DNA of 64,000 nt. It comes from Symbiodinium natans. Lineage: Eukaryota; Sar; Dinophyceae; Suessiales; Symbiodiniaceae. The DNA lies in the NCBI GenBank assembly GCA_905221605.1, contig CAJNDS010002080.1, positions 607,001 to 671,000 of the forward strand. The letters run 5' to 3'. The notes beneath the pieces are model-generated. The model saw only the letters and a list, made by a program, of their open reading frames with translations, was not told the DNA's origin and did no database searches. Of the stretch, positions 31,812 through 43,281 are shown one piece after another (the first letter of the stretch is position 1; each line of letters opens with the position of its first letter). Both the position numbers and the translations under genes were made by a program.

Positions 31812-32777
31812 CTATAGCAAGAAGCTCACTTGGGGCTTGCCGGTTGACGTTGATGGCCTGCACTCTGTAGAGGTGATGTCGTAGGCCTCGCACTCGTACT
31901 CGTGCTTAGGCACATATGCAGAACCAAGGTTCGCGGGACAGTACTCCAAACTGTAGCACGCCCGAGGCGAGAAACACAGAGGCTGGGCAAGACACAGCCA
32001 TCTCTCGTAGTAGTGCCTGTCGGTTATCTGATCGGCCGTTCGCGGGCGCAACACACGATTGACATAGGACCCGCGGGCATACCAGAAGTTGTACCAAATA
32101 AAGCCCTCGTCAGCGATCCGTAGTCCGGCTTTGTCCACAAAGGGGAAGATGTCAAACGCTTCGAGCACTTGGCCTAAACCGCTGAAGAAAGGTTTCGTAA
32201 ATGGCCCACGTTTGAACCCTGAATAGTTCCCAGCATGCGTGAGACCTTTCGAGTGCATGTATATTAGCACGTCGTCTCGTCGATTGTGGACTTGTCCTAG
32301 CTGCCATACATGATGGATCCCATGGTACTCGAAAGTCTCCCTATCCGGCTCATCGTAGCAGTGCAGCAAGGTTTGCCCAGGGCGCTGCTGTTGCAAATAA
32401 GAATGCGCTTTCTTCAAGCGGCGTTCCTTCCGACACAGGCGCGATGTCGCCACAATCTCTACATAGTGCACCCGATGAGGAATCTGCTTAGCCTGCTTAT
32501 ATATCCATGTATGGTAGTTTTCGTTCAGCTTGCAGTTGACAAAGAAGACACAACGAAGTGTGTAATTGGCTCGGTGGTCTGGAGTCAGCGGTAGGTCTCC
32601 ATGCGATTCCTCAAGTGCTGTATGTCGGTACTTTCGTTGGAACGTTCGGAGCGTCTGCACACGATGCTCCTCCTTAGTAACAGAGACGCTTGCAGGAGCT
32701 CCATGAAGGTGTTTTGCAGCGATGAAGACACCAACAACGGAAGCCGCAGTGACAAGGCATTTGGCACGCCACGCCAT
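31812..32777 (-). CDS. Type II membrane glycosyltransferase-like protein, intronless
   Basis: 321 codons from an ATG at 32777, with no interruption, unlike the split genes nearby. Residues about 5-25 (CLVTAASVVGVFIAA) form a signal anchor with a basic N-side, so the bulk would face the Golgi or ER lumen. Further on are LIYMHSKGLTH (about 171-181), IWYNFWYARGSYV (about 227-239) and YYERWLCLA (about 256-264). This order (H[ST]KG, then F[WY][WY]A..SY, then E.W) resembles a glycosyltransferase-like family of algae, large viruses and bacteria; the assignment is by motif memory only. Many cysteines and an N-glycosylation site (NYT) fit a lumenal domain. The lack of introns in this intron-rich setting suggests a retrocopy, but no spliced-leader relic was found upstream. 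No promoter recognised. Confidence 0.65.
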   Translation of the reverse strand: MAWRAKCLVTAASVVGVFIAAKHLHGAPASVSVTKEEHRVQTLRTFQRKYRHTALEESHGDLPLTPDHRANYTLRCVFFVNCKLNENYHTWIYKQAKQIPHRVHYVEIVATSRLCRKERRLKKAHSYLQQQRPGQTLLHCYDEPDRETFEYHGIHHVWQLGQVHNRRDDVLIYMHSKGLTHAGNYSGFKRGPFTKPFFSGLGQVLEAFDIFPFVDKAGLRIADEGFIWYNFWYARGSYVNRVLRPRTADQITDRHYYERWLCLAQPLCFSPRACYSLEYCPANLGSAYVPKHEYECEAYDITSTECRPSTSTGKPQVSFLL

Positions 32778-35700
32778 CTCGACGTTTGTTAGCTCAAGGC
32801 TGCTTCAGTAAGATCCCTTAAGTTAAGACAGCAAGTGCCAATCTACATGAGATCTGACCTGACAAGCTTCATGGGTCATACTACGGCTAGAATGAACCCA
32901 AGTGCAGTAACAAGAACACCGCCATTTTGAGGGTTTACGAAAATAGGGCACCCCCCCCCCCCCCCCCCCAAATAGACCCCAAATAGTAGGATCATAAGGG
33001 TAAGGACCCCAGTAGGGTATCTCCCATATCGTAAGCCCCCATTCGTCTGAAAAAAGACAACACGACAACTTCAGAAATTCCCGGATACGTCAGGCCATGC
33101 TCCAGATTCTGCCAAAGCGCAAGGCACATCTACTGGGGAAGTGATACGACTCATAGTATAGGGTCAGGGTTTAGGGTTTAGGGTTTAGGGTTTAGGGTTT
33201 AGGGTTTAGGGTTTAGGGTTTAGGGTTTAGGGTTTAGGGTTTAGGGTTTAGGGTTTAGGGTTTAGGGTTTAGGGTTTAGGATTTAGGGGGTGAGCTGAGG
33301 AGGGCCGCGGGCTTGGAGGACTGGGTGGATGCGCGGTGAGGCGAAGGCAAGTACCCACCCACAAGCTCAAGATGTGAACTCGAGACTCTTCATGACCTTT
33401 GTGGGGTTTAGGGTCTAGGGTCTAGGGTTTAGGGTTTAGGGTTTAGGGTTTAGGGTTTAGGGTTTAGGGCCATCGTAAGGCCCCCGATTTCTTAGGGACT
33501 TCGGGTGCCGCAGTGAATCTTGAAACCCGAAACAAGGTTGAGCCCATAAGCCCATGTGCCCAATAAGCCCGCCAGCTAAACATCTTAACTCCAAGAGCTT
33601 GGTAATGAACAAAATGAACCCCTTACACCTCTACTACTAATTGCTTAAAAACCCCAAAAAACAAAGACATATTCTTCCTCATTAAGGGCAACATAGGGAG
33701 TATTGTTTTTGATTCGTTTTGGCTTCTCAAGCAAATAGCAGTCTATACAAAACTACTCTAGACGATCAAACAAAAACCCACGCCAGTCCGAGGCCTGAAG
33801 CCAAAAGGGTTTAGGGTTTAGGGTTTAGGGTTTAGGGTTTAGGGTTTAGGGTTTACGGTAAAAGTCCTAGGCCCTAAGCCCCAAAGCCCAAAAGAGTTTA
33901 GGCTCTTAAGACGTACTGTTGGTGGCTCATGGCTGACGTAGAAACCCTAAACCCTAAACCCTAAACCCTAAACCCTCAACCCTAAACCCTAAACCCTAAA
34001 CCCTAAAACCAACTACAACGGCTCCGTCACCTCGAAGCTTGGGCTTCGCGGCCGGCATGGGTCGAGCGGGATCAGCTTAGGCTCTCGTCCAAGTTGCCCC
34101 AATGCACAATAGGGCTTGGGTTAGGGTTTAGGGTTTAGGGTTAGGGCAATTTAGGGTTTAGGGCTTAGAGTACCAGAAACTGTCTCACCTTGGTGAGTCG
34201 GGGGGCCTTGCTATTCGGGGAGCGGCTGATGAGCTCGGATAAGCAAGGTTCTCCCGCAACCTAGGAAAACAGTGTGTGTGCCCCTTCTTGTTCATGACTG
34301 GTTTAGCGGGTCTATAGGCTTTAGGGCTTGTAGGGTTGAGGCTTAATTAGGGTTCAGGCTTCAGGGTTAAAGTCCGCAGATGACAGGCAATGGGCTTTTT
34401 CAGCTTTCATTTGGGCTTGTGAGAGTCTGTAGACTTGCGGCGGGTAGGGTACTGTACTGTTTCCGCATGCGGATGCGCTCTTCTTGAAAAAGATGGCGAC
34501 ATTCAACATGGGCGCAGGGGAAAAGCGAATCACAGGCTGAGTATAAGGTGTCGTCAACTCAGACAGTGGCGTTATGTCTGGCTTTGCAATGCATGGCGCA
34601 CCTGCAACGCGACCACTTATGCCGATAAACAAGTGAAGTATGCAAGCCTGACAAAGCCCCGAATGCCTTCACCCTGCACCTGATCCCTCTCCCGAAAAAG
34701 CATTACCGCCCCCCCCCCTCAGCTCTGTAAATCACAAGCATTTCTAATGTTAAGATATTCAATGCACGAAATCATTGTGGAATATCTGTAAGTTTACTAT
34801 TTTGAAGTGATGACTTGTGTGGTATGGTGGTAGGTCGTTCGTAGAAAAGTACACCAATGGAACAAATGTCGATCATTGAAAACTTCTAAGAGATGCTTAG
34901 TCTACAAGCCTGAGCAAAGCAACCAGTCAACTACTTCTCAAAAGCTGAAGTCCAAACCTTGAACGTACCCCTGCAATCCAAACCCTAAGCCCTAAACTTA
35001 AACCGCATAAACCCTTTAAACCCTCAAACCAATAAACCCTAAACCCCTAACCCCTAACCCCTAAACCCTAACCCCTAACCCCTAAACCCTAAACCCCTAA
35101 ACCCTAAACCCTAAACCCTAAACCCTAAACCCTAAACCCTAAACCCTAAACCCTAAACCCTAAACCCGCAGCCGAGCTTGTTCCTGGGCGGCTATGCTGT
35201 GCTCAAGCCTCTTTGAGCCGCATCGAAGAAACAATTGGAAGCATCTCAGGGTTTAGGGTTTAGGGTTTAGGGTTTTGGGTTTAGGGTTGCAGGGTTTCAG
35301 GGTTGTAGGGTTTAGGGGGTTGTGTGAGTTTGTTGTTTGGGTTTTAGCTAGATATACCCTAGACCCTTAACTACAAAGTCAAGGCCTCTTTTCCTGGGTC
35401 TGGGGTTTGGAACAAAAAGAAAAAAAGTCCCCCGGGATTAGGCTTCAGGGTTTTCTCCTAGTCCCAAAGCCCCCAATCCCTTGTCCGTAGTGTACATCCA
35501 AGGCGTTCGCCCCACTCAGGCTCAGCGGCAAGAAGTCTTTGGCCGCTGGTAGCCCAAAGCTTGCTGGTTCTTAGTAGGTTCTAGGGGTTTAGGGTTTTTG
35601 GGGTTTAGGGTTTTTGGGGTTTAGGGGTTTAGGGTTTTAGGGGTTTAGGGTTAGGGGTTTAGGGTTTTCTGGTTTAGGGTTTAGGGTTTTAGGGTTCTTC

Positions 35701-36693
35701 GGGAGAAACGAGACTAAACAGGCTGCCTTCTTTGGGGCCAACCAGGCTCATCACTTGCAGTGTAAAGGGATCCTGGCTAGAACAACATTAGAGAATATAT
35801 GGGCGTCGGCTTCTTATCCCTAAACCCTAACCCTAAACCCTAAACCCTTATAAACCCTTATAAACCCTAAACCCTAATCCCTGAACCCTAAACCCAAAAC
35901 CCAAGGCTCGTTTTGCTCTTATCCAACTTGGCAGCTTCCGATTGCCCCACTAAGAACCAGCAAGCAAAGCAGGCGGGGGGGCTCCTTGGAGTGACCTGGT
36001 CACGCTGAATAGGGTTTGATGTTTAGGGTTTAGGGTTTCGGGTTTCGGGTTTGGGGTTTGGGGCTTACGGCTTCATGGTGTAGGGTTTGGTGTTTAAGGT
36101 TCAGGGTTCAGGCTTCCAAACCCTTGAAACTCTGAACCGACTTAACGCTATACCCGAAACCCCTAAACTCTGGATTAAGGAAACCCCTAAACTCTGGATT
36201 AAGGGCTCAAGGTTCGTAATCGTTCATAGTCGTAAACCTGCAGGAGAAACCCTAAACCCTAAACCCTAAACCCTAAAACCCTAAACCCTAAACCCTGGAG
36301 TTTAGGCCTGAACCCTAAAAGGAATAGGTTCGGGTGGCTTTACCGCCTCGGACGGCAAGGGGTGGGAGAAAGGTGTTACATGGCCCTCGCAAGGGGGCTC
36401 TTCGCACCTCACGAAGCTTTCGAGCTTGTTCCAAAACTTAACCTTCGCAGCACCCACGCCCTATCACAGCAAACCCTAAACCCTAAACCCTAAACCCTTA
36501 ACCCTAACCCCTAAACCCTAAACCCTAACCCTTAACCCTAAACCCCAAACCCCAGACCCTAAGTTGTGGCTTTAAGATTGCTCAGGGCCTTCGACTCCAG
36601 GGCCAAGGAGGACTATGGGACTTCTCCGAAGGCTTTGTACCTCCCCGGGGTCGGGACATGCAAGAAGACAGGAGCCCCTACCCCGCCAAAAAC
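32778..36693. repeat. Array mosaic with foldbacks B and I
   Basis: G arrays: 33163-33290, 33406-33470, 33808-33860, 34119-34150, 35250-35320, 35583-35700, 36020-36060. C arrays: 33942-34006, 34979-35166, 35818-35900, 36250-36296, 36474-36560. Islands flanked C then G: 34007-34118, 35167-35249, 35901-36019. A C20 run and a family B copy lie at 32950-33030. The 34170-34980 stretch is unique; its open frames are short and show no domain. A 25-bp tandem pair (AACTCTGGATTAAGG) lies at 36153-36204. Confidence 0.7.
33639..33740. mobile_element. Foldback element, family I
   Basis: The left end ATTGCTTAAAAACCCCAAAA pairs with the right end, which reads TTTTGGCTTCTCAAGCAAAT. A left-end fragment of the same family lies at 5902-5930. 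Non-coding. Confidence 0.7.
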
Positions 36694-36801
36694 AGGGTAC
36701 CCCTTGCACACCCCTTATATACCCTATACAAACTAAGGGCCCACACATCAGAACCCTTCAAAGGAGGTTAGGGACCACATTAACTAAGGGCCCATGATAC
36801 T
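36694..36801. mobile_element. Foldback element, family C (partial)
   Basis: Shares TTATATACCCTATACAAA, CTAAGGGCCCA and TCAGAACCCTT with the fuller copies at 43148-43281 and 47604-47740. The left inverted end is missing or diverged. Confidence 0.65.
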
Positions 36802-37224
36802 CTAAACCCTAAACCCTAAACCCTAAACCCTAAACCCTAAACCCTAAACCCTAAACCCTAAACCCTAAACCCTAAACCCTAAACCCTAAACCCTGCATAA
36901 ATCCTAAGAGCACGCACGGGCCTCAGCTCTTCGAAGCCGCTGTCCTCCAAAGACAAGGCTTCGGGGCAAAAAGGTTTAGGGTTTAGGGTTTAGGGTTTAG
37001 GGTTTAGGGTTTAGGGTTCAGGGTTTAGGGTTTAGGGTTTAGGCCTCAAAGCCCCCGCCCGGATGCCTCGGAACGCAGAGGTTTAGGGTTGAGGGCCGAG
37101 GGAGGGCTTAGGATCCCCCCTAAACTCTATACACAAACCCTACACCCCAACAGCCGGGGAATGACAAAAGAGGTGCCCAACCTTTGTTTCACGGGAACCT
37201 TTAAGGGTGTCCTAGAAGTCTTGC
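36802..37224. repeat. C array, island, G array
   Basis: A pure C array at 36802-36894, a GC-rich 80-bp island at 36895-36974, and a G array at 36975-37045 that begins AAAAAGGTTTAGGG. The remainder is unique and shows no gene. Confidence 0.8.
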
Positions 37225-37452
37225 TGGGAAGCCCAGTAACTTGGGATGCTCTGAAACAAACATCTCATGAATAGGGATTATCGCGCCCCTGTTATCATCC
37301 TTCTTAATGACTGCTAGTATAGCGGGGGAACAGCCCAACCAGGAACCCTCATCATAATGAGGCCATCCATGTTTTTTCAGGGGGGCCGGTTGCTTTATAA
37401 GGAGACTTCGACCCAAAACAAAAAGGGGCAAAGGGTACCACCACTGGGCCCC
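37225..37452. mobile_element. Family J element with a nested family A copy
   Basis: The left end GGGAAGCCCAGTAAC and the right end GGGTACCACCACTGGGCC match the ends of the family J introns. The inner GGTTGCTTTATAAGGAGAC and AAAGGGGCAAAGGGTACC are also shared. A decayed family A foldback (37243-37336) lies inside, so the J element is older than the A insertion. Confidence 0.6.
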
Positions 37453-38130
37453 CCCCCCCCCCCCCCCTATATTCCCCCTTATCCCCCCCCCCCCCCCCCC
37501 ACCCAAGATCCCCGCTTCTACCCCGCTTATACCCCTCTTGTATTCTATCACCCCTTGATCGCCCCTCATACCCCCACCATACACTTGCTTCCTCCCGGTG
37601 GCGAGCTTGGGGGTTCGTCTTTGGCTCGTCGTTGCATCTAAGAGCTCCTAATAACCTCAGAGTACACAGGCGCTGCCTTCTTTAATTTAGGGTTAGGGTT
37701 TAGGGTTTAGGGTTTAGGGTTTAGTGTTTAGGTTTAGGGTTTAGGGTTTAGGGTTTAGGGTTTAGGGTTTAGGGTTTAGGGTTTAGGGCTTAGGGCTTAG
37801 GGCTTTGGGCTTTGGGCTTAGGGTCCCCCCACAACGAGTCAAGGGCCGGCTGAGAGACAAAGGCATGTAGGATGAGGCTAAGCCAATGACGCCGTGCCGT
37901 TCCTCTATCCTAACCCCAAACTTTAAACTTGGGATGCTCCCCCTTATACTAGCAATCCTTAATAGGGATTCGAGTACTCCCTATTATCATCCCCATTCAG
38001 GACTGCTAGTATAAGGGGGAACATCTCAACTCCAAACCCTAAATCAGAAAGAAACCCTCAACCCCTCGGCCGCTCTAGCCCTGACGGGTTTAGGGGTTAG
38101 GGCTTAAGGGCTCATATAACTACCCTAAGA
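37453..38130. repeat. C runs, unique sequence, G array, foldback A
   Basis: Two C runs (to 37466 and 37486-37500) are followed by unique sequence to 37685 and a G array at 37686-37820. A clean family A foldback lies at 37931-38028 (GGGATGCTCCCCCTTATACT ... AGTATAAGGGGGAACATCTC). Confidence 0.75.
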
Positions 38131-41100
38131 CAAACCCCAAACCCCCAACCCCAAACCCCAACCCCCCAACCCCAAACCCCAAACCCTAAACCCCAAACCC
38201 CCAACCCCAACCCCCAACCCCCAAACCCCCAAACCCTAAACCCTAAACCCCAAACCCCCAACCCCCAACCCCCAACCCCCAAACCCCAAACCCTAAACCC
38301 AAACCCCAAACCCAAACCCCTAAACCCTAAACCCTAACCCTAAACCCTAAACCCTAAACCAAACAAACCCCAACCCCCAAACCCCCAACCCCCAACCCCC
38401 AAACCCCAACCACAAACCCCAACCCCAACCCCCAAACCCCCAAACCCCAACCCCAAACCCCAACCCCAACCCCCAACCCCCAAACCCCCAACCCCCAAAC
38501 CCTAAACCCCAACCCCCAACCCCCAAACCCTAAACCCTAAACCCTAAACCCTAAACCCTAAACCCTAAACCCTAAACCCTAAACCAACTCCTGAGGCGAC
38601 TCTAAGGTCAGCAGTCCTTCTTGCGGAGTTCCACCCGGGAGTAGCCCGAGGGACTGAGGCTTAGGGCGTCGGACTCAGGATATCTATAGGGTTTAGGGTT
38701 TAGGGTTTAGGGTTTAGGGTTTAGGGTTTAGGGTTTAGGGTTTAGGGTTTAGGGTTTAGGGTTTAGGGTTTAGGGTTTAGGGTGTAGGGTGTAGGGTTGT
38801 AGGGTATAGGGTTGTAGGGTTGTAGGGTTGTAGGGTTGTAGGGTTGTAGGGTTGTAGGGTTGTAGGGTTGTAGGGTTGTAGGGTTGTGGGCAGAAGTGTG
38901 CTTACAGGGTCCTCAGGGTCATGAAGGCTAGGTACCTAGGGAACTTGAGGGAAGCTTAGGGAGCCTTAGGGAGAGCGTTAAGGACGACATAGTGCATATA
39001 CTTTGCGAAGGCTCAATATCCACACTGGCTCAACAAGGTCATGAAAGGTAAATCTTCAGGGGTTCGGCGCCGTGGTGCTTGCCCAGCTTCCCTAAACCCT
39101 AAACCCTAAACCCCTAAACCCTAAACCCTAAACCCTAAACCCTCAACCCCAAACCCTTTTAGGCTCATACGGTTTCGAGCTAGGAACCCCAAGCGTGAAC
39201 CGGAATCCTCGGGCCGCAGTGCGCAAGGTGGGGTACTTGCGACGTGGATCCTGCAAGAATCCGGACGCCCAGGCCCCTAAACCCTAAACTCTAAACCCTA
39301 AACCCTAAACCCTGAACCCTAAACCCTAAACCCTAAACCCTAAACCCTAAACCCTAAACCCTAAACCCTAAACCCGGACGCCCTTGCGCCATGGCGACTT
39401 GCTGCTGCAGCGCCTCCGGCTGGGCCTCGGCCTTGACGGCCAAGTCGTGGCTCTGCTTCGCCCGGAGCTCGAGCTGAAAGAACGGGTGGGGCGATCCTTC
39501 GCCTCCTCGCGCGCCTCCTCTCCACCACCGAAGTTTGTGCGGTTTGGGGTTTGGGGTTTAGGGTTTAGGGTTTAGGGTTTAGGGTTTAGGGTTTAGGGTT
39601 TAGGGTGTGATGCTCGTGGTCACTCGCAACCCCAACCCCAAACCCCACACCCCAAACCCTAAAAACCCTAAAACCCTGGAAACCCTAAAATCCTTAAAAG
39701 CCCGGAAACCCAAAAAACCCTAAAAAACCCTAAAAAACCCGAAAACCCCTTAAAACCCGAAAAGCCCTGAAAACCCTTCAAAAACCCTAAAGCCCTAAAA
39801 CCCAACTTTTTGAACGTTCAGAACTCAAGAGCATGCCCTGAGAAGAGCCATAGACAGTCTAAGCCCTTAAATACCCCCAAAGCCCCCTAAACCCTAAACC
39901 CAATAAACCCGAAACCCTAAACCCTAAACCCTAAGCCCTAAACCCCCTAAACCCGAAACCTAAACCCGAAACCCTAAACCCTTGAACCCTACGTCCGGGT
40001 AGTATTGAAAGAGCTTATGGGTTCAGGTTCAGAGGTTTATGGCTTACACACTGATCCAAATGTTGTCATGATAGCACTGTACAACGGACGTATACGGGGG
40101 TTAATATTAAGGGAAAGGATTCTGCCCTAAAGCCTTGAAACCCTACATCCTAAACCCTCAACCATGAACCTTGAACCGTACAACCCTGAACCCTAAACCT
40201 TGGGATGTTCCCCCTTATGCCAACAGGCCTTAATAGGGATTGTAGTACTCCCTACTATAAGCCCTATTAAGGACTGCAAGTATGGGCAACATCCCAACCC
40301 CCCAAACCCTAAACCCTAAACCCTAAACCCTAAACCCCAAACCCTAAACCCTAAACCCTAAACCCCCAAGCCCTGCATCCATGAGGTTTCCGCCCGCCTG
40401 CCGCCTTGGCCTTGGCCAGATGTACCTCACAAGGAGCTCGGCTCCGCACGTTCAGGGTTTAGGGTTTAGGGTTTAGGGTTTAGGGTTGCCTGGTCATACG
40501 GTTTGCAGAAGGACGTGCTCCGCGTTTCATACATATATATGTATATACACGTACATATAGATATACCCTAAACCCTAAACCTCATGCTCGAGGAAGACCA
40601 AGCCGAAAAGAGAAACCTCCTCTGTGGTCATCACGGAAAGCAGGTGAGCCACACCTTAAACAGCACATGATAGCCTGAGAGGGGGTGTTCTAAGAAGGTG
40701 TGCGTCAGGCGCAGAGTTTGAAGGTCTTATTACGAGGTTTCAGAAAACACCCAATCAATCCAGGGCCGAAAGAACAGGAAGCCGTAAGAACAAGAAAGCC
40801 CCTGACTCGAGCCACAGTTGTGGAGCTCCTTGGGTTGGGGGTTTAGAGTTTAGGGTGTAGGGTCTAGGGTTTAGGATTTAGGGTTTAGGGTTTGAGACGC
40901 CCCTTGGACAAAACCCCCGCCCCCAGGAACTGTGCACTCTAAACTCAACATCCGGAACAGAAGACATGGTCATAGATGGGCCATGCCAGCCCGGAACCCA
41001 AGACAAGGTCCTAGGTTGACCCTTGAATATGAAAACTCTCTCAAGTACATTCCCAAGATCCTCTTAAACCCAATCTTTAAAACAAGAAAAAAACATATCC

Positions 41101-43147
41101 CCAAGGCTCTATCAAATCAAACGCAACACAGCTGCTTTCAAACCCTAAGCCCTAAGCCCTAAACCCTGAGCCCTAAACCCTAAATTCTCAACCCTAAATT
41201 CTCAACCCTAACCCGCTAAACCCTAAACCCTAAACCCTAAACCCTAAACCCTAGACCCTAAACCCTAAACCCTAAACCCCCAACCCCAAAACCGCACAGC
41301 ACGGCGCACTTGCACGTCAGTAGCCTGGCCCGGTGGCACCTGAATGCCCAAGTCTTGCAGTGTGCCTCCAGGCCCAGGGTTTCGGGGGGTTGGGGTTTAG
41401 GGCTTGGGGGGGTTTAGGGTTTAGGGTTTAGGGTTTAGGGTTTCGGGTTTCGGGTTTAGGGTTTGGGGTTCAGGGCTTGGGGGGCTTGCGGGTCTTTGTT
41501 GTACAGGGGCTCACTGGAATCTGATATCATGATTTGCAGGATGTCACTTATCGGATTTAATGAGGGGCTTGTTAGGGGTTGCGCATGAGGGCACGAAAGC
41601 CCTAAACCCTAAACCCTAAACCCTAAACCCAAAAACCCCAAACCCTGAACCTTAAGCTCCTAGTCCTAAATCCGAAACCCCGAAACATTCACCAGGCGTT
41701 GTGGGATGCTCTGAGGGCCAGGCCTGCGGTACTTCGGATGCCCACGCTGCGCGTTCGCACGGAGGCCTGACAGAGGAAACAGGCTTTAGGGTTCAATCCT
41801 TGATACTTGACGAACTGTAGGGCTTTTCCAGGGTTTAGGGTTCAATCCTCGATGCTGTTTAGGGGTTATATAGGGCTTAGGGGTTTGGGGTTTAGATTGT
41901 TGTATCATGGCAGAAGTATTATTGCAGAAGACGCGGAAACACGGGCAGCCGCCCACGCAGCCGCCGCCAAGAACGGGGGCGGAAGGGGGGGGGGGGGGGG
42001 GGGGGAGGGAGGATGAGGTTTTTCAACGGGATTTGAAGGAACTCTTCCAAGGACTACCAGGGAAGTGTTGAAGGGTTCTGGGGTTTAGGGTTTAGGGTTT
42101 AGGGTTTAGGGTTTAGGGTTTAGGTGGTATCTGGATGTGATTCGAAGGGCCCTGCAGGAACTTGCTGAACTCCAACTCTGAAGCCCTGAATGAAACAGAG
42201 ATGTTTACTTACTAGTGGACCAGTGGACCAAACTGTGAACAAGAAACCTTCAGTAACATGCAGCTAACTAGGAACAACTTTCAACCATCCTCAAACTAAC
42301 CCAACACCCTAAACCCCCAAGCCCTAAACCCTCTAGACTCTACTTAATGGGTATAAGGAGGGACCCCTAGAAGGAACCCTTATTCTTTCTCCCCTAAATT
42401 AACCACATAAAAACCACTATTTTATATTTATATGTATATATACCTGCTATCGTCCCTGCATACCTAAGTGGCCCTAAAACACCCCCAAGGTCCCTAAACC
42501 CCTAAGCCCTAAGCCCTAAACCCCAAACCCCAAACCCCAAACCTTCATCTACATGAGGCTTGGGGTTCAGGGCCTAGGGTCTTAAGACCCTAAACCCTAA
42601 ACCCTAAACCCTAAACCCTAAACCCTAAACCCTAAACCCTAAACCCTAAACCCTAAACCCAGCGCTCTCCTGGGAGACCTGCTCCTGGTACCGCTTGCTG
42701 CCTGGCAGACAAAGGGGTTTAGGGTTTAGGGTTTAGGGTTTAGGGTTTACATGCTGTAGGGTTGTAGGTTTTGTTGAGCTGAGGAGTTGCTTGGGGATTT
42801 GGGGTGGTTTTTGGGCTTCGAGCTGGGTTTGGGATTCAAATGTGTGGAGGCTATCCAGGTTTTGTACTTCCGCGGTTCTTTGTAGGGAATGAGGGACTTC
42901 TGTATCATATATCCCCCAGTAAATGTAGAGCTTCTTTTGGGTTTTGGGTTTTGGGTTTTAAGCTTAGGGTTTCAGGGTTTGGGGTATAGGCCCTTATAGG
43001 CTTTCGGGTTTAAGGTGCAGGGTTTAGCGTTTAGGAGTGTTGCTAGCTCCAAATCTCTTCGCACCCTTACATCTGAACCATAAAAGCCTGAAGCTCAACC
43101 CTGAACCCCAAACTTCCACTCCCTAAAACCCCAACCAAGAAATATCC
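38131..43147. repeat. Array mosaic with islands
   Basis: C/G pairs around islands: 38131-38585 (rich in CCCCAAC units) / 38691-38887 (passing into the 8-bp unit GGGTTGTA); 39275-39375 / 39541-39606; 40305-40375 / 40455-40486; 41140-41290 / 41385-41475; 42588-42660 / 42716-42750. Other C arrays lie at 39640-39800, 39890-39985 and 41598-41650, and a G array at 42078-42125. A family A foldback lies at 40202-40295, a family E fragment at 42877-42925, and a G19 run near 41987. Longer unique stretches (40587-40830, 42126-42480, 42750-43140) show no gene. Confidence 0.7.
39374..39473 (-). CDS. Exon of a coiled-coil protein (partial)
   Basis: The acceptor TTCTTTCAG lies at 39482-39474. The 100-bp exon is open in one frame and encodes LELRAKQSHDLAVKAEAQ, then PEALQQQVAMAQGRP, a helical sequence with heptad-like spacing. 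The donor is GTTTAGGG, the first unit of the flanking telomeric array read on this strand. Gene identity unknown. Confidence 0.55.
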
Positions 43148-43281
43148 TAGGGTAGTTACATGGTCACTTAGTCTGGGCCCTTGCAAGGGACCTCTTATAA
43201 ACCCAATACAACCCAAGGGCCCATACTTCAGAACCCTTGAAAGGAGGTATGGGACCATAGCAAGGGCCCATAAACTACCCT
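43148..43281. mobile_element. Foldback element, family C
   Basis: The ends read AGGGTAGTTACATGGTC on the left and GGGCCCATAAACTACCCT on the right, with inner GACCAT on the right pairing with ATGGTC. It shares CTTATAAACCCAATACAA and CATACTTCAGAACCCTT with other copies. Confidence 0.8.

Noticed and set aside
32778-32810. Spliced-leader relic upstream of the glycosyltransferase-like gene (TTAGCTCAAGG)
   Set aside because: Only seven bases match and they lie on the strand opposite to the gene.
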